From Actinomycetota bacterium (GTDB lineage: Bacteria > Actinomycetota > Thermoleophilia > Gaiellales > F1-60-MAGs149): 64,000 bases of DNA. The notes below the pieces were generated by a model. That model worked only from the letters and a program-made list of their open reading frames with translations. It did not search any database and was not told the origin of the DNA. How positions within the stretch are numbered: position 1 is the stretch's first letter; every line of letters starts with the position of its first letter. A program made the translations under genes and the position numbers. The stretch covers positions 1 to 64,000 of the forward strand of contig VFJZ01000009.1 of the NCBI GenBank assembly GCA_009885805.1. Direction: 5' to 3'. Positions 1 through 8,296 of the stretch are shown piece after piece.

Positions 1-1
1 C

Positions 2-322
2 AGCCTGCTCGCCCGCGCCTCGATCGCGGCGGCGCGGCGCCTGGGCGAGCCCAGGCTCGTGGCCGGCTCACCGAAGCGCTTCGCGCAGGGGATCGGCGCG
101 GTGCTGTCGCTGGCGGCGCTGATCGCGGCGTACGGGCTCGAGGCGACCGGGCCGGCACGGGTGATTGCGGCGGCGATTGCCGCTGCCGCGTTGCTCGAAG
201 CGTCGTTCGGATTCTGCGTCGGCTGTCGCATCTTCGGCTGGCTGATGCGCGCCGGTCTCGTTCCGGCCCGAGTCTGCCTCGACTGCGCCGACATTGCTCG
301 GCGCAGTACGCTCCGGGCGTGA
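2..322 (+). CDS. DUF4395 family membrane protein, C-terminal part
   Basis: The reading frame is open from the left edge of the window, so the N-terminus is missing. About 106 residues remain. They hold a hydrophobic segment (LSLAALIAAYGLEATGPARV region), then a second hydrophobic stretch ending in AAALLEASFGFCVGC. The FGFCVGC ending with closely spaced cysteines is characteristic of DUF4395 membrane proteins of actinobacteria, which are often found near thioredoxin-like genes. The function is not known. The stop codon overlaps the GTG start of the next gene by 4 bases (GTGA), so the two are probably translationally coupled. Family assignment is by motif recognition only. Confidence 0.7.
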   Translation, partial: SLLARASIAAARRLGEPRLVAGSPKRFAQGIGAVLSLAALIAAYGLEATGPARVIAAAIAAAALLEASFGFCVGCRIFGWLMRAGLVPARVCLDCADIARRSTLRA

Positions 323-1269
323 CCGAACGGCTCGACCTCCCCTTCACGGGCATCGCGACCTTCGCGAAGGTCCCCTACCAGGCCGACGTCGAGACGCTCG
401 AGGCCGACGTCGCCATCATCGGCGCCCCGTACGACCTCGGCACCCAGGTCCGGAGCGGCGCCCGCTTCGGGCCTCGCGGGATCCGCAACGCGTCGACCAT
501 CTACGGCATGCGGACGCCGCGCTACTACGACGCGGAGTTCGACGAGATCTACCTCGACGGCGTCCGCATCGTCGACTGCGGCGACGTCGACATGGTGCAC
601 GGCGACCCGCGCCGGTGCCTCGACAACATCGAGGTGGCGATCGGAGCGCTCCTCGCGCGCGGCGCGCTGCCGGTGACGCTCGGCGGCGACCACTCCGTGC
701 CGATTCCGATCCTCCGCGCCTACGGCACGGCTGGCGTTGACGACATCTGCGTCGTGCAGATCGACGCCCACCTCGACTTCGTCGATGAGCGCATGGGCGT
801 TCGCGAGGGCCACGGCAACGTCATGCGGCGGATCGCCGAGATGGATCACGTCACCGGCATCGCGCAGATCGGCATCCGCGGGCCCGGCTCATCCGATCCG
901 TCGGACTTCGACGACGCGCGCCGGCTGGGGAGCGTCATCATCGGCCCACGTCGCTTCCGCGAGATCGGCGTCGCCGCCGTCGTCGAGCAGATTCCGCGGG
1001 CCACGCGGTACTACGTGACGATCGACTGCGACGGCTTCGATCCGGCCCTGATGCCGGGCAACGGATCGCCCTCGCCAGGCGGGCTCACCTACCACGAGGG
1101 TGTCGACCTGCTGCGCGGGATCGCCGGGCTCGGTGAGGTCGTCGGCTTCGACTTCGTCGAGGTCGCTCCCGTCTATGACCCGACCGAGATCACCCAGCAG
1201 ACGGCGGCCCGGATCGTGCTCGACTTCCTCGGCGCGATCTTCAAGGAGCGGGAGCGACGCGCGCCCTGA
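319..1269 (+). CDS. Agmatinase / arginase family ureohydrolase
   Basis: This 316-residue protein has the binuclear manganese signature of ureohydrolases. GGDHS lies near residue 121, DAHLDF near residue 150, and TIDCDGFDPALMPG near residue 235 gives the paired aspartates and the family proline-glycine. The family hydrolyses guanidino compounds such as agmatine (to putrescine and urea), arginine, guanidinobutyrate or formiminoglutamate; which one is used here cannot be read from the sequence. The length is typical for agmatinase. The GTG start overlaps the upstream stop (GTGA). The 3' end overlaps the convergent acetyltransferase gene by 29 bases. Confidence 0.85.
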   Translation: MTERLDLPFTGIATFAKVPYQADVETLEADVAIIGAPYDLGTQVRSGARFGPRGIRNASTIYGMRTPRYYDAEFDEIYLDGVRIVDCGDVDMVHGDPRRCLDNIEVAIGALLARGALPVTLGGDHSVPIPILRAYGTAGVDDICVVQIDAHLDFVDERMGVREGHGNVMRRIAEMDHVTGIAQIGIRGPGSSDPSDFDDARRLGSVIIGPRRFREIGVAAVVEQIPRATRYYVTIDCDGFDPALMPGNGSPSPGGLTYHEGVDLLRGIAGLGEVVGFDFVEVAPVYDPTEITQQTAARIVLDFLGAIFKERERRAP

Positions 1270-1834
1270 GACGCTCGCGCACCGCCGGCCACTCGGCCAC
1301 GAGGATCGAGAACATCGCCGCATCGCGCAGGCGGGCCGGCTCCTCGGCCCGGCGACCGTAGCCGCGCAGGACCCCTTCGAACGTGGCGCCGATGCCGAGG
1401 ATGGCGCGCCGCGAACGCTCGTTGCGCGCGTCGCACTTCAGCGACACCCGCTCCGCGCCGAGCACCTCGAAGGCGTGGGTCAGCAGCAGCAGCTTGCAGG
1501 CCGGATTGACGTGCGTACCCTGGTGCGGCCCGGAGTACCACGTATGGCCGATCTCGATCCGGGCATCGCCCGTCGCCAGATCGAGGTAGGACGTCGAGCC
1601 GGCGAAGTCGGCGCCGACGAGCACCGCGAACGGGATCCTCGATCCCGCCGCCGCCTCCCTCAGCGCGTCGTCGGTCCAGGCGTCGGCGCCGCCCGGCTGT
1701 ACCCCTGGGCCGGCGACGGTGAACGCGGCCGGGGCGACGGCGACGGACCCGCGCAGGGCAGCGCGATGGCTCTCCGCGAGCGGTTCGAGGCGGATGCCGT
1801 GGCCGGCCAGGACGACGGGTGTCGGCGTCTGCAT
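1241..1834 (-). CDS. GNAT family N-acetyltransferase, RimJ/RimL type
   Basis: This 197-residue protein begins with LAGHGIRLEPLAESH, the usual opening of RimJ/RimL-type GNAT enzymes. The IEIGHTWYSGPHQGTHVN block matches the conserved IG-W-P-Q-GT-N region, followed by the ERVSLKCDARNERSRRAI stretch that includes the acetyl-CoA binding part of motif A/B. It should transfer an acetyl group from acetyl-CoA to an amine, possibly a protein N-terminus; the substrate is unknown. A TAGATT box lies 6 bases before the ATG, fitting a leaderless transcript. It is divergent from the HNH gene and convergent with the ureohydrolase gene. Confidence 0.82.
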   Translation of the reverse strand: MQTPTPVVLAGHGIRLEPLAESHRAALRGSVAVAPAAFTVAGPGVQPGGADAWTDDALREAAAGSRIPFAVLVGADFAGSTSYLDLATGDARIEIGHTWYSGPHQGTHVNPACKLLLLTHAFEVLGAERVSLKCDARNERSRRAILGIGATFEGVLRGYGRRAEEPARLRDAAMFSILVAEWPAVRERLRARVAPAP

Positions 1835-1881
1835 CCACGGAATCTACCGGGGGCGTTGCGGGTCTGGTACGTTGGACGCAG

Positions 1882-2397
1882 ATGACCGGCCCCTTACCCA
1901 CGCACACGCTGGTGCTGAACGCCTCGCACGAGCCGCTGTCGGTCGTGCCGCTGCGGCGGGCGTTCACCCTCGTCGAGGCGGGGAAGGCTGATCTGATCGA
2001 GTCGGCAGGCGTCCTTCGCTCGCCGTCGCGGACGTTCGATGCGCCGGCCGTCGTCCGGCTCGCGCGCTACGTCCACGTGCCGTACCGGCGCTCGACGCAT
2101 GCCGTCCGCCGGGTCGTGCTGGCGCGCGACGCCTACCTCTGCCAGTACTGCGGCCGCGGTAGCCGGTCGCTGACCGTCGATCACGTCGTGCCGCGGTCGC
2201 GGGGCGGCGACACGACCTGGGAGAACGTCGTTGCCGCCTGCGTGCCGTGCAACCGGCGCAAGGGTGCCCGGCTGCCGTCCGAGGCGGGCATGCGACTGCT
2301 CCACCGACCGCTGATCCCGTCGCGGGCGCTCCTCCTCTGCCGCGGCATCCGGGCGATCCCGACGACCTGGGAGCCCTACCTGTCGCCCGCCCGGTAG
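1882..2397 (+). CDS. HNH endonuclease
   Basis: The protein is 171 residues long. The N-terminus (TLVLNASHEPLSVVPLRRA) is typical of actinobacterial stand-alone HNH nucleases. The catalytic core reads CQYCGRG, LTVDHVVPRSRGG and ENVVAACVPCNRRKG, which gives the two CxxC zinc pairs and the DH of the beta-beta-alpha metal fold. The frame could be extended upstream to 1819, but that would run over the start of the divergent acetyltransferase gene; the ATG at 1882 matches the family start and has a TACGTT box 8 bases upstream. It may act in DNA processing, but these small HNH proteins have no settled role. Confidence 0.85.
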   Translation: MTGPLPTHTLVLNASHEPLSVVPLRRAFTLVEAGKADLIESAGVLRSPSRTFDAPAVVRLARYVHVPYRRSTHAVRRVVLARDAYLCQYCGRGSRSLTVDHVVPRSRGGDTTWENVVAACVPCNRRKGARLPSEAGMRLLHRPLIPSRALLLCRGIRAIPTTWEPYLSPAR

Positions 2398-2398
2398 A

Positions 2399-3811
2399 TC
2401 ATCGAGAGCCGTAGGCGCGCGGCGGCCGTCGCGTGATCGCCAGTTCACGCTCGAGCGCCGCCGCCGCCCGCAGCACGCCCGCCTCGTCGCGGTGGCGGCC
2501 GACGATCTGCAGGCCGACCGGCAGTCCGTCGGCCGTGAAACCCACCGGGAGCGACAGCGCTGGTAGTCCGGTGACGGTGATCGCGTACGTGAGATGGAAC
2601 CACTGCGTGTAGTCGGCCAGCGGAACGCCGGCGATCGCCGTCGGATACGCCTGCTCGACCGGGAACGGGCGCACGGCCACCGTCGGTAGGCAGAGCAGAT
2701 CGAAGCCGGCCATGAAGGTAGCGACGCGCTCCCACAACTCGGCCCGCCGCCGAAGACCAGCCGCGATCATCGGCGCCGTCAGCGCGAGGCCCTGCTCGAT
2801 GTTGCCGACGAGCCCTGGCTGCATCACGTCGCGATGCTCGGCGTGATGGTCGGCGTGGTCCACGACCATCGAGAGACCGCGCGTGGCGTTCACGATCTCG
2901 CGGAGGCCGGAGACGTCCGGCGAGGCGTCCGTGACCCTCCCGCCGAGGCCCTCCAGCGCACGGACGGCGCATTCGCAGATCGCGGCAATCTCGGGATCGA
3001 CCGGCAGCAGCCCACCGAGGTCCGGCGTCCAGGCGATCCGCGTGCCGCTGACCACGGGCTGCGCAACGGCGTCCGTGAACGCGGCGGTGTCGACCGGGTA
3101 GGACAGCGGCGCGCGGTCGTCGGGGCCGGCGACGACGGACAGCATCAGCGCGCAGTCGGCGACCGACCGCGCCATCGGGCCCGTCACCGCGAGACCGTCG
3201 AAGGGGAGCGAATCCGGCCAGACCGGCACGAGACCGGCCGTCGTCCGGAAGCCCACGACGCCGCAGAACGCCGCCGGCGTCCGCAACGACCCGCCGAGGT
3301 CTGACCCCTCGGCGAGCGGGCTCATGCCGGCCGCCAGCGCTACCGCCGAACCGCCGGACGAGCCGCCGCAGGTCAGGTCGGGGTTCCAGGGGTTGCGCGT
3401 GGCGCCGAAGACGTCGTTGAAGGTGTTGCCGCCGGCGCCGAACTCGGGCGTGTTCGTCTTGCCGAGGATGATCGCGCCCGCGGCGCGGAGGCGCGCGACG
3501 ATCAGCGCGTCCGTGGCGGGGACGTGGTCGGCGTAGATGCGTGACCCGTACGTCGTGCGCACGCCGGCCGTCTCCGTGAGGTCCTTGATCCCGACCGGAA
3601 CGCCATGCAGCGGCCGGCCGCTGGGCCGTGCGGTCGCCTCGGCGGCAGCCGCGATCGCGGCCTCGCGGTCGACGGTGACGTACGCGTTGAGCAGCGGGTC
3701 GACGGCGTCGATGCGTTCCAGACACGCATCGAGCGCCTCGCTCGGCGAGACGTCTCCGGCACGAAACCGGGCGACCAGGTCACCGGCGTCGGCGAAGGCG
3801 AGATCGTCCAC
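2399..3811 (-). CDS. Amidase signature family hydrolase
   Basis: This 470-residue protein carries the amidase signature. The catalytic lysine lies in GIKDLTETAGV, and GGSSGGSAVALAAGM followed by GSDLGGSLRTPA supplies the glycine- and serine-rich block with the cis-serine and nucleophile serine. The family hydrolyses carboxylic amides or acts as GatA-like subunits. A lone gene without gatB or gatC neighbours argues against a tRNA amidotransferase role. Two in-frame GTG codons exist at 3817 and 3811. A TAGCAT box ends directly at 3818, so the second GTG, 6 bases away, is the better start. The gene is divergent from the next one with only 22 bases between starts. Confidence 0.85.
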   Translation of the reverse strand: MDDLAFADAGDLVARFRAGDVSPSEALDACLERIDAVDPLLNAYVTVDREAAIAAAAEATARPSGRPLHGVPVGIKDLTETAGVRTTYGSRIYADHVPATDALIVARLRAAGAIILGKTNTPEFGAGGNTFNDVFGATRNPWNPDLTCGGSSGGSAVALAAGMSPLAEGSDLGGSLRTPAAFCGVVGFRTTAGLVPVWPDSLPFDGLAVTGPMARSVADCALMLSVVAGPDDRAPLSYPVDTAAFTDAVAQPVVSGTRIAWTPDLGGLLPVDPEIAAICECAVRALEGLGGRVTDASPDVSGLREIVNATRGLSMVVDHADHHAEHRDVMQPGLVGNIEQGLALTAPMIAAGLRRRAELWERVATFMAGFDLLCLPTVAVRPFPVEQAYPTAIAGVPLADYTQWFHLTYAITVTGLPALSLPVGFTADGLPVGLQIVGRHRDEAGVLRAAAALERELAITRRPPRAYGSR

Positions 3812-3817
3812 AGGCAC

Positions 3818-3827
3818 ATGCTACGGT
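3818..3827. promoter_or_regulatory. Overlapping divergent -10 boxes
   Basis: On the minus strand TAGCAT (3823 to 3818) lies 6 bases before the amidase GTG at 3811. On the plus strand TACGGT (3822 to 3827) lies 6 bases before the GTG at 3834. The two hexamers share the same TA base pairs at 3822-3823. Both fit the actinobacterial TANNNT -10 pattern for leaderless transcripts. This is inferred from sequence only. Confidence 0.5.
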
Positions 3828-3833
3828 CGCGGC

Positions 3834-4868
3834 GTGGATCGCGGCAGCCTCGCGTCGCTCGCGGCGGTGATCTGCGCGGCCGGGATCGCCGTTGCCGCTC
3901 TGGCCGACGCGGGGCGCTCCGGATCGACGGGTCCGACGCCCACCGAACCCGGCGCGGCCGCTCCGACGACGGCGCCCCGCTCGATCGGCTCGGTCAGCGA
4001 GCGTCTGGCGCGGCTGCCACTGGTCGAGCGCGGACGGTTCGCCGGCCGCATCACCGCACGCGTGGCAGCCTGCGGCTGGCGTGAGATCGATCTTGCGACG
4101 GGCGCGCAGCGCGATCCGGCGCCGCCGGGCCAGTGTCCGCTCTGGCAGCCTGGCTGGCGCTACGGCTACCAGTTCGAGGTCGAGCAATCGGCGCGGGCGC
4201 CGATCGTCCGGGCGATCGATGTGATCGCCGTCGACGGACGACGCGTCGCGCGCATCGAGCCGCCGGCGACGCCGAACCGCGGCAGCGCGGGCACGCCCGC
4301 CGGACGCTTTGCGCTCTGCCTCGGCGGGGCGAGGCCGCGGACGCTGCTGTACCGCGTCGGTCGGCCGGACGGCGCCGTCGCGGCCTGCCCACCGGTCGCC
4401 TTCGACGAGCGTTTCGTGTTCGCTGACGGGCGGCGACTGCTCGACGAGGACGGCGCGGTCGTCCTCGACGCAGCCGGTACGGTGTTCCCGCTGCCGGCCG
4501 GCGCGTCCGCCGTCATCGCCAGGGCGACGATCACGGCGTACGACGGCGACGGTGCCGCTGCCTACGTGTGGCGCCTTCCACGCGCCCTCGCCGGCAGCCG
4601 CGTCGTCGAGGTCACCGGTGACTCGCGGACGCTCGTTCTGCGTGTTCACGCCGTCAACGCCGCCGACATCGTCGTCGCCCGGCGTGGTGCTGACGAGGTG
4701 TCGTACACACGATTCGGCACCGTGATCAGTGCTCATCCGGCGCCCGACGGCCGGCATGTCGCGGCCGTGATCGCGGGTGTCGCGGTGATCCTCGACGCGG
4801 CCACGCTGGCGCCGCTCGCCCGTCTCGCCCTGCCGCCGGGCGCGGTCGTCGCGGACTGGCGGATGTAG
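3834..4868 (+). CDS. Exported or membrane-anchored protein of unknown function
   Basis: This 344-residue protein is not recognised. It opens with a short charged start and one hydrophobic segment (SLASLAAVICAAGIAVAAL, about residues 4-22), which can serve as a signal or anchor. A Thr/Pro/Ala-rich linker follows, and the rest looks like an extracytoplasmic beta-rich domain with several cysteines. The C-terminal third (AHPAPDGRHVAAVIAGVAVI) resembles a beta-propeller-like blade, but I cannot assign a family. The GTG start is supported by a TACGGT box 6 bases upstream and by the hydrophobic segment beginning right after it. The much longer upstream open frame is only antisense to the amidase gene. 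Confidence 0.7.
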   Translation: MDRGSLASLAAVICAAGIAVAALADAGRSGSTGPTPTEPGAAAPTTAPRSIGSVSERLARLPLVERGRFAGRITARVAACGWREIDLATGAQRDPAPPGQCPLWQPGWRYGYQFEVEQSARAPIVRAIDVIAVDGRRVARIEPPATPNRGSAGTPAGRFALCLGGARPRTLLYRVGRPDGAVAACPPVAFDERFVFADGRRLLDEDGAVVLDAAGTVFPLPAGASAVIARATITAYDGDGAAAYVWRLPRALAGSRVVEVTGDSRTLVLRVHAVNAADIVVARRGADEVSYTRFGTVISAHPAPDGRHVAAVIAGVAVILDAATLAPLARLALPPGAVVADWRM

Positions 4869-4905
4869 CGCCGTAAGGAATCGGCCGACGACCGGTTATC
4901 GAGAC

Positions 4906-5073
4906 ATGAACGACGACAACGAGCAGCAGCAGGGGGGCCGGGTGCGGCCCCCCTCCATCGACGAGCAGCTGCTCGTCAAGTGGGCCGGTCGTGGCGTCGT
5001 GGATCTCGAGCGCTACCTCCTCGTGCGGTCGATCCTGGCCGACTACCTGGTGGAGCGTGAGGACCATGGGTAG
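4906..5073 (+). CDS. Small protein of 55 residues, unknown
   Basis: The short frame encodes a charged protein with a PPSIDEQLLVKWAGRG centre and a predicted amphipathic helix (DLERYLLVRSILADYLVERE). Codon third positions are almost all G or C, as in real genes here. It sits 37 bases after the exported protein gene and 10 bases before the sigma factor gene. Its stop codon TAG forms the first half of a TAGGGT box before the sigma gene. The position suggests a link with the sigma factor, but no function can be given. A perfect hairpin lies within codons 9-17. Confidence 0.55.
   Translation: MNDDNEQQQGGRVRPPSIDEQLLVKWAGRGVVDLERYLLVRSILADYLVEREDHG
4931..4954. repeat. Perfect 9-bp inverted repeat inside a small gene
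   Basis: AGGGGGGCC (4931-4939) and GGCCCCCCT (4946-4954) pair perfectly around the six-base loop GGGTGC. The predicted RNA hairpin is nearly all G-C. It starts 25 bases after the ATG of the small gene, so it could slow ribosomes or serve as an attenuator before the sigma factor gene. Confidence 0.7.
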
Positions 5074-5083
5074 GGTGTGATCG

Positions 5084-6703
5084 ATGGCGAGCGTGATCGA
5101 GCCTCCCCGCAACGCCGCCGCCGAGTTGCGGCTCCTGCAGCGGCTCCGCGATGGCGAAGGCGCAGCGTTCGAGGAGCTCTACCGGGCCTACGAGCGTCGC
5201 CTCTACGCCTTCTGCCACCGGCTCTGCGGCAATCCGGACGACGCCGCCGACCTGGTGCAGGAGACCTTCCTGCGCGTCGTCCGGCGTCTGCCCGAGCTCG
5301 ATCTGGCCCGCCTGAACGTGTCGGCCTACCTGTACACCGCGGCTCGCAACCTGTTCCTGAAGGAGGTCGCGCGCGGACGGCGCGTCCAGCCGACCGACGA
5401 TCTCGAGGGCGTCGCGCCGCCGTCGAACGTCCTCGAGGAACAGCCGGAGGGCGCCGCGCTGCTCGACGAGCAGCAGCGCGAGGTCCACGAAGCGAACCTC
5501 CGCCTCGCCGATCGCCAGCGCCTCGCTCTCGCCCTCTGCGAACTCGAAGACCGCTCCTACGCCGAGATCGGCGAGATCATGGCGATGAACGAGAACGCGG
5601 TCGCGCAGCTGATCCACCGCGCGCGGGCGAGCCTGCGGCGGGAGCTGCGACTGCGCCAGATCGACGAGTCCCTGCTCCCGGCAGAGTGCCGCGCCCGCGT
5701 CGCCGACATCTCGTCCCTGCTCGACGGTCAGGTGAAGGGCGACCGGCTCGTGGAACTCGAAGCGCACGTCCGCTCCTGCCCGACCTGCACCGCCGTTCGC
5801 GACGCCTTCTCGGAGGCCTCGCGGCGGTATCGCGCATTGCTACCGGCGCTGCCGCTGGCCGGTCTCTGGGCATCGACCGCCCGCGCCGCGACCGCCGAGG
5901 GTCTCGTGTCCTTCGCCAGTCCGCTGACGGCACGCGCACGCCGCCGTCGGCGCGCCGGCGCGGTTGGGGCGCTGGGCGCGCTGCTCGTCCTCGGCGCCGG
6001 CGGCGGGTACGTGGCGGCGCAGCAGGGAAGCGAGCCCGACCCGTCGCCGTCGTCGTCGCAACTGGTCGCAGACTCGGATTCGACCGCGACCGCGACCGCG
6101 ACTGCGACCACCGCGACCACGGTTGCACCGCCACCGACGACAACCGCCGTCGCGACGGCGACGACGGCACCGCCCGTGCCGACCTTCCGCGGCGAGGACG
6201 TGACCGTCCCGGTCGAGCCGGTGGCGACGGTTGACGCCACGACCACGACGACCACCACGACGACGACCACGACGACGACGACGACCTCGTCCGGATCGGG
6301 AACGACCAGTCCTGACCCGCCGGCCACGACCGGCGCGGTCGACGAGCCGCCGCCGACGACCGCGGAGCCGCCACCGACCGTGCCGCCGCCGCCGCCGCCG
6401 CCGGCGCCGAAGGCCGATCTCGTGATCGGCTCCGTCACCTACTCGGCCGGAACCGTCGTGGTCGTCGTCCTGAACGTCGGCGGTGGCGCCGCCGGCCGTT
6501 CGACGGCGACGCTGACGACGAAGAGCTACGGTTCGTACTCGCTCGCGGTCGGCGGGATTGGCGCTGGTGGCTCGTTCACCATCACCACGAAGGTGCGCTG
6601 CACCGCGCCCGCCTCCTACACCGCCAGTGCCGACTCGGGCGGCGCCGTGGACGAGGAGAACGAGGGCAACAATGGCTCTGCCGGCACCCTGAAGTGCCCG
6701 TGA
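5084..6703 (+). CDS. Membrane-tethered ECF sigma factor with zinc-finger, TM and CARDB-like domain
   Basis: This 539-residue single chain combines several parts. Sigma region 2 spans about residues 20-95 (AFEELYRAYERRLYAFCHRL, DLVQETFLRV) and region 4 about 140-190 (LCELEDRSYAEIGEIM). A zf-HC2-like anti-sigma motif with H-x3-C-x2-C lies near residue 225 (HVRSCPTC). A basic run RARRRRR precedes one transmembrane helix (about 287-310), and then come an outside Thr/Pro-rich stalk and a C-terminal CARDB-like beta-sandwich (KADLVIGSVTYSAG onward). Positive charges before the helix put sigma inside and CARDB outside. Activation probably needs proteolysis or a conformational signal, which is inference. 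A TAGGGT box lies 7 bases before the ATG and overlaps the stop of the small gene. Confidence 0.88.
   Translation: MASVIEPPRNAAAELRLLQRLRDGEGAAFEELYRAYERRLYAFCHRLCGNPDDAADLVQETFLRVVRRLPELDLARLNVSAYLYTAARNLFLKEVARGRRVQPTDDLEGVAPPSNVLEEQPEGAALLDEQQREVHEANLRLADRQRLALALCELEDRSYAEIGEIMAMNENAVAQLIHRARASLRRELRLRQIDESLLPAECRARVADISSLLDGQVKGDRLVELEAHVRSCPTCTAVRDAFSEASRRYRALLPALPLAGLWASTARAATAEGLVSFASPLTARARRRRRAGAVGALGALLVLGAGGGYVAAQQGSEPDPSPSSSQLVADSDSTATATATATTATTVAPPPTTTAVATATTAPPVPTFRGEDVTVPVEPVATVDATTTTTTTTTTTTTTTTSSGSGTTSPDPPATTGAVDEPPPTTAEPPPTVPPPPPPPAPKADLVIGSVTYSAGTVVVVVLNVGGGAAGRSTATLTTKSYGSYSLAVGGIGAGGSFTITTKVRCTAPASYTASADSGGAVDEENEGNNGSAGTLKCP
6236..6290 (+). repeat. Threonine-codon microsatellite
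   Basis: A run of ACG and ACC codons encodes about 16 consecutive threonines in the extracellular stalk of the sigma factor fusion. Such tracts can expand or shrink in units of three bases and so change stalk length without breaking the frame. A proline (CCG) run follows near 6380-6405. Confidence 0.8.
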
Positions 6704-6804
6704 CCGGAGGCGCGGACAATCGCGCCGGTGTCCGCGCGTTATCCTGAAGATGCGGGCACACGCCCGATCAATTGCAGCGGGATCCGAGCGAGGGGATGGG
6801 GACG

Positions 6805-7689
6805 ATGGCCGAGACCGGCACCATGCGCGTCAAGAGCGGGCTCGCCGAGATGCTCAAGGGCGGCGTCATCATGGACGTCACGACGCCCGAACAGGCCAGG
6901 ATCGCCGAGGACGCGGGGGCCTGCGCCGTCATGGCGCTGGAGCGCGTGCCGGCCGATATCCGCGTGCAGGGTGGCGTCGCGCGGATGTCGGATCCCGACA
7001 TCATCAGCGCCATCCAGGCGACAGTGACGATCCCGGTGATGGCGAAGGCGCGGATCGGGCACTTCGTCGAGGCGCAGGTGCTGCAGGCGCTCGAGGTCGA
7101 CTACATCGACGAGTCCGAGGTCCTGACGCCGGCCGACGAGGCGCATCACATCGACAAGTGGAAGTTCGAGGTGCCCTTCGTCTGCGGCGCGACGAATCTC
7201 GGTGAGGCCCTGCGCCGGATCGGCGAGGGTGCCGCGATGATCCGCTCGAAGGGCGAGGCCGGCACCGGCAACGTCGTCGAGGCGACCCGGCACATGCGGT
7301 CGATCCACGGTGAGATCCGTGCGTTGCACGCCGCTGACCCGGATGAACTCTTCTCGCGGTCGAAGGAGTTGCAGGCGCCGCTGCCGCTCGTCCAGTGGGT
7401 CGCCGCCAACGGCCGGCTGCCCGTCGTCTGCTTCACCGCCGGCGGCATCGCGACGCCTGCCGACGCGGCGATGATGATGCAGCTCGGCGCCGACGGCGTC
7501 TTCGTTGGCTCGGGCATCTTCAAGTCGGGTGACCCGGCGCTGCGGGCGCGCGCGATCGTCGAGGCAACGACGCATTTCCGCGACGCGAAGCGCATCGCCG
7601 ACGTCTCCCGGAACCTCGGCGAGCCGATGGTCGGACGGACGATGGAGGAGATCCCGGCCGCGCAACTCCTGCACACGCGCGGCTGGTAG
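6805..7689 (+). CDS. pdxS: Pyridoxal 5'-phosphate synthase lyase subunit PdxS
   Basis: This 294-residue TIM-barrel subunit makes pyridoxal 5'-phosphate from ribose 5-phosphate, glyceraldehyde 3-phosphate and ammonia in the DXP-independent pathway. The start [17 protein letters not shown], the MAKARIGHF lysine region and [11 protein letters not shown], with the second active lysine, are diagnostic. Ammonia comes from PdxT, encoded directly downstream, and the two form the 12+12 complex. In-frame TTG (6772) and ATG (6796) codons exist upstream, but ATG 6805 matches the family start and has a G-rich Shine-Dalgarno (AGGGG) before it. A TATCCT box at 6740 suggests a leader of about 50 bases. Confidence 0.97.
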   Translation: MAETGTMRVKSGLAEMLKGGVIMDVTTPEQARIAEDAGACAVMALERVPADIRVQGGVARMSDPDIISAIQATVTIPVMAKARIGHFVEAQVLQALEVDYIDESEVLTPADEAHHIDKWKFEVPFVCGATNLGEALRRIGEGAAMIRSKGEAGTGNVVEATRHMRSIHGEIRALHAADPDELFSRSKELQAPLPLVQWVAANGRLPVVCFTAGGIATPADAAMMMQLGADGVFVGSGIFKSGDPALRARAIVEATTHFRDAKRIADVSRNLGEPMVGRTMEEIPAAQLLHTRGW

Positions 7690-7693
7690 GCGC

Positions 7694-8284
7694 GTGGCGA
7701 CGATCGGCGTGCTCGCGCTCCAGGGGGCGTTTCGCGAGCACTGCGCCGCCGTGCGGCGAGTCGGGCACGAGGCCGTCGAGGTCCGCACCCCGGCGAACCT
7801 CGCCCGCGTCGACGCCCTGATCCTGCCCGGTGGCGAGTCGACGACGATCGACAAGCTGCTTGACTCGTCCGGCCTTCGCGAGCCGCTCAGACGTCGCCTC
7901 GAAGCTGGCATGCCGGCGTTCGGTACGTGCGCCGGCCTGATCGTCCTGGCGACGTCCGCGGTCGATGGCATCCCCGGTCAGCGTCCCCTCGCCGCGATCG
8001 ACCTCGTCGCTCGCCGCAACGGCTTCGGCCGCCAGGTGCACTCGTTCGAGGCGCCGGTCGCCGTGGTCGGCGACTCCACGCCGATGATCGGCGTGTTCAT
8101 CCGCGCGCCGCGGATCGTCGCGACCGGTCCCGGCGTGACGGTGATCGCGACGATGGGCTCGGAGCCGGTGGCCGCGGAGTCAGCCACTATCATGGTGGCG
8201 TCGTTCCACCCGGAGCTGACCGACGACGATCGCCTGCACCGCCGCTTCTGCGAACGGGTCGCGGCCGTCGTCCAGCCCGTCTGA
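7694..8284 (+). CDS. pdxT: Pyridoxal 5'-phosphate synthase glutaminase subunit PdxT
   Basis: This class I glutamine amidotransferase of 196 residues supplies ammonia to PdxS. The start TIGVLALQGAFREH is the family opening. LPGGESTT, the nucleophile in GTCAGLI and the histidine-glutamate pair in FHPEL complete the catalytic triad. The GTG start lies 4 bases after the pdxS stop, as in many pdxST operons. The length agrees with the family (about 190-200 residues). Confidence 0.96.
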   Translation: MATIGVLALQGAFREHCAAVRRVGHEAVEVRTPANLARVDALILPGGESTTIDKLLDSSGLREPLRRRLEAGMPAFGTCAGLIVLATSAVDGIPGQRPLAAIDLVARRNGFGRQVHSFEAPVAVVGDSTPMIGVFIRAPRIVATGPGVTVIATMGSEPVAAESATIMVASFHPELTDDDRLHRRFCERVAAVVQPV

Positions 8285-8296
8285 CGGAGGATCCGC

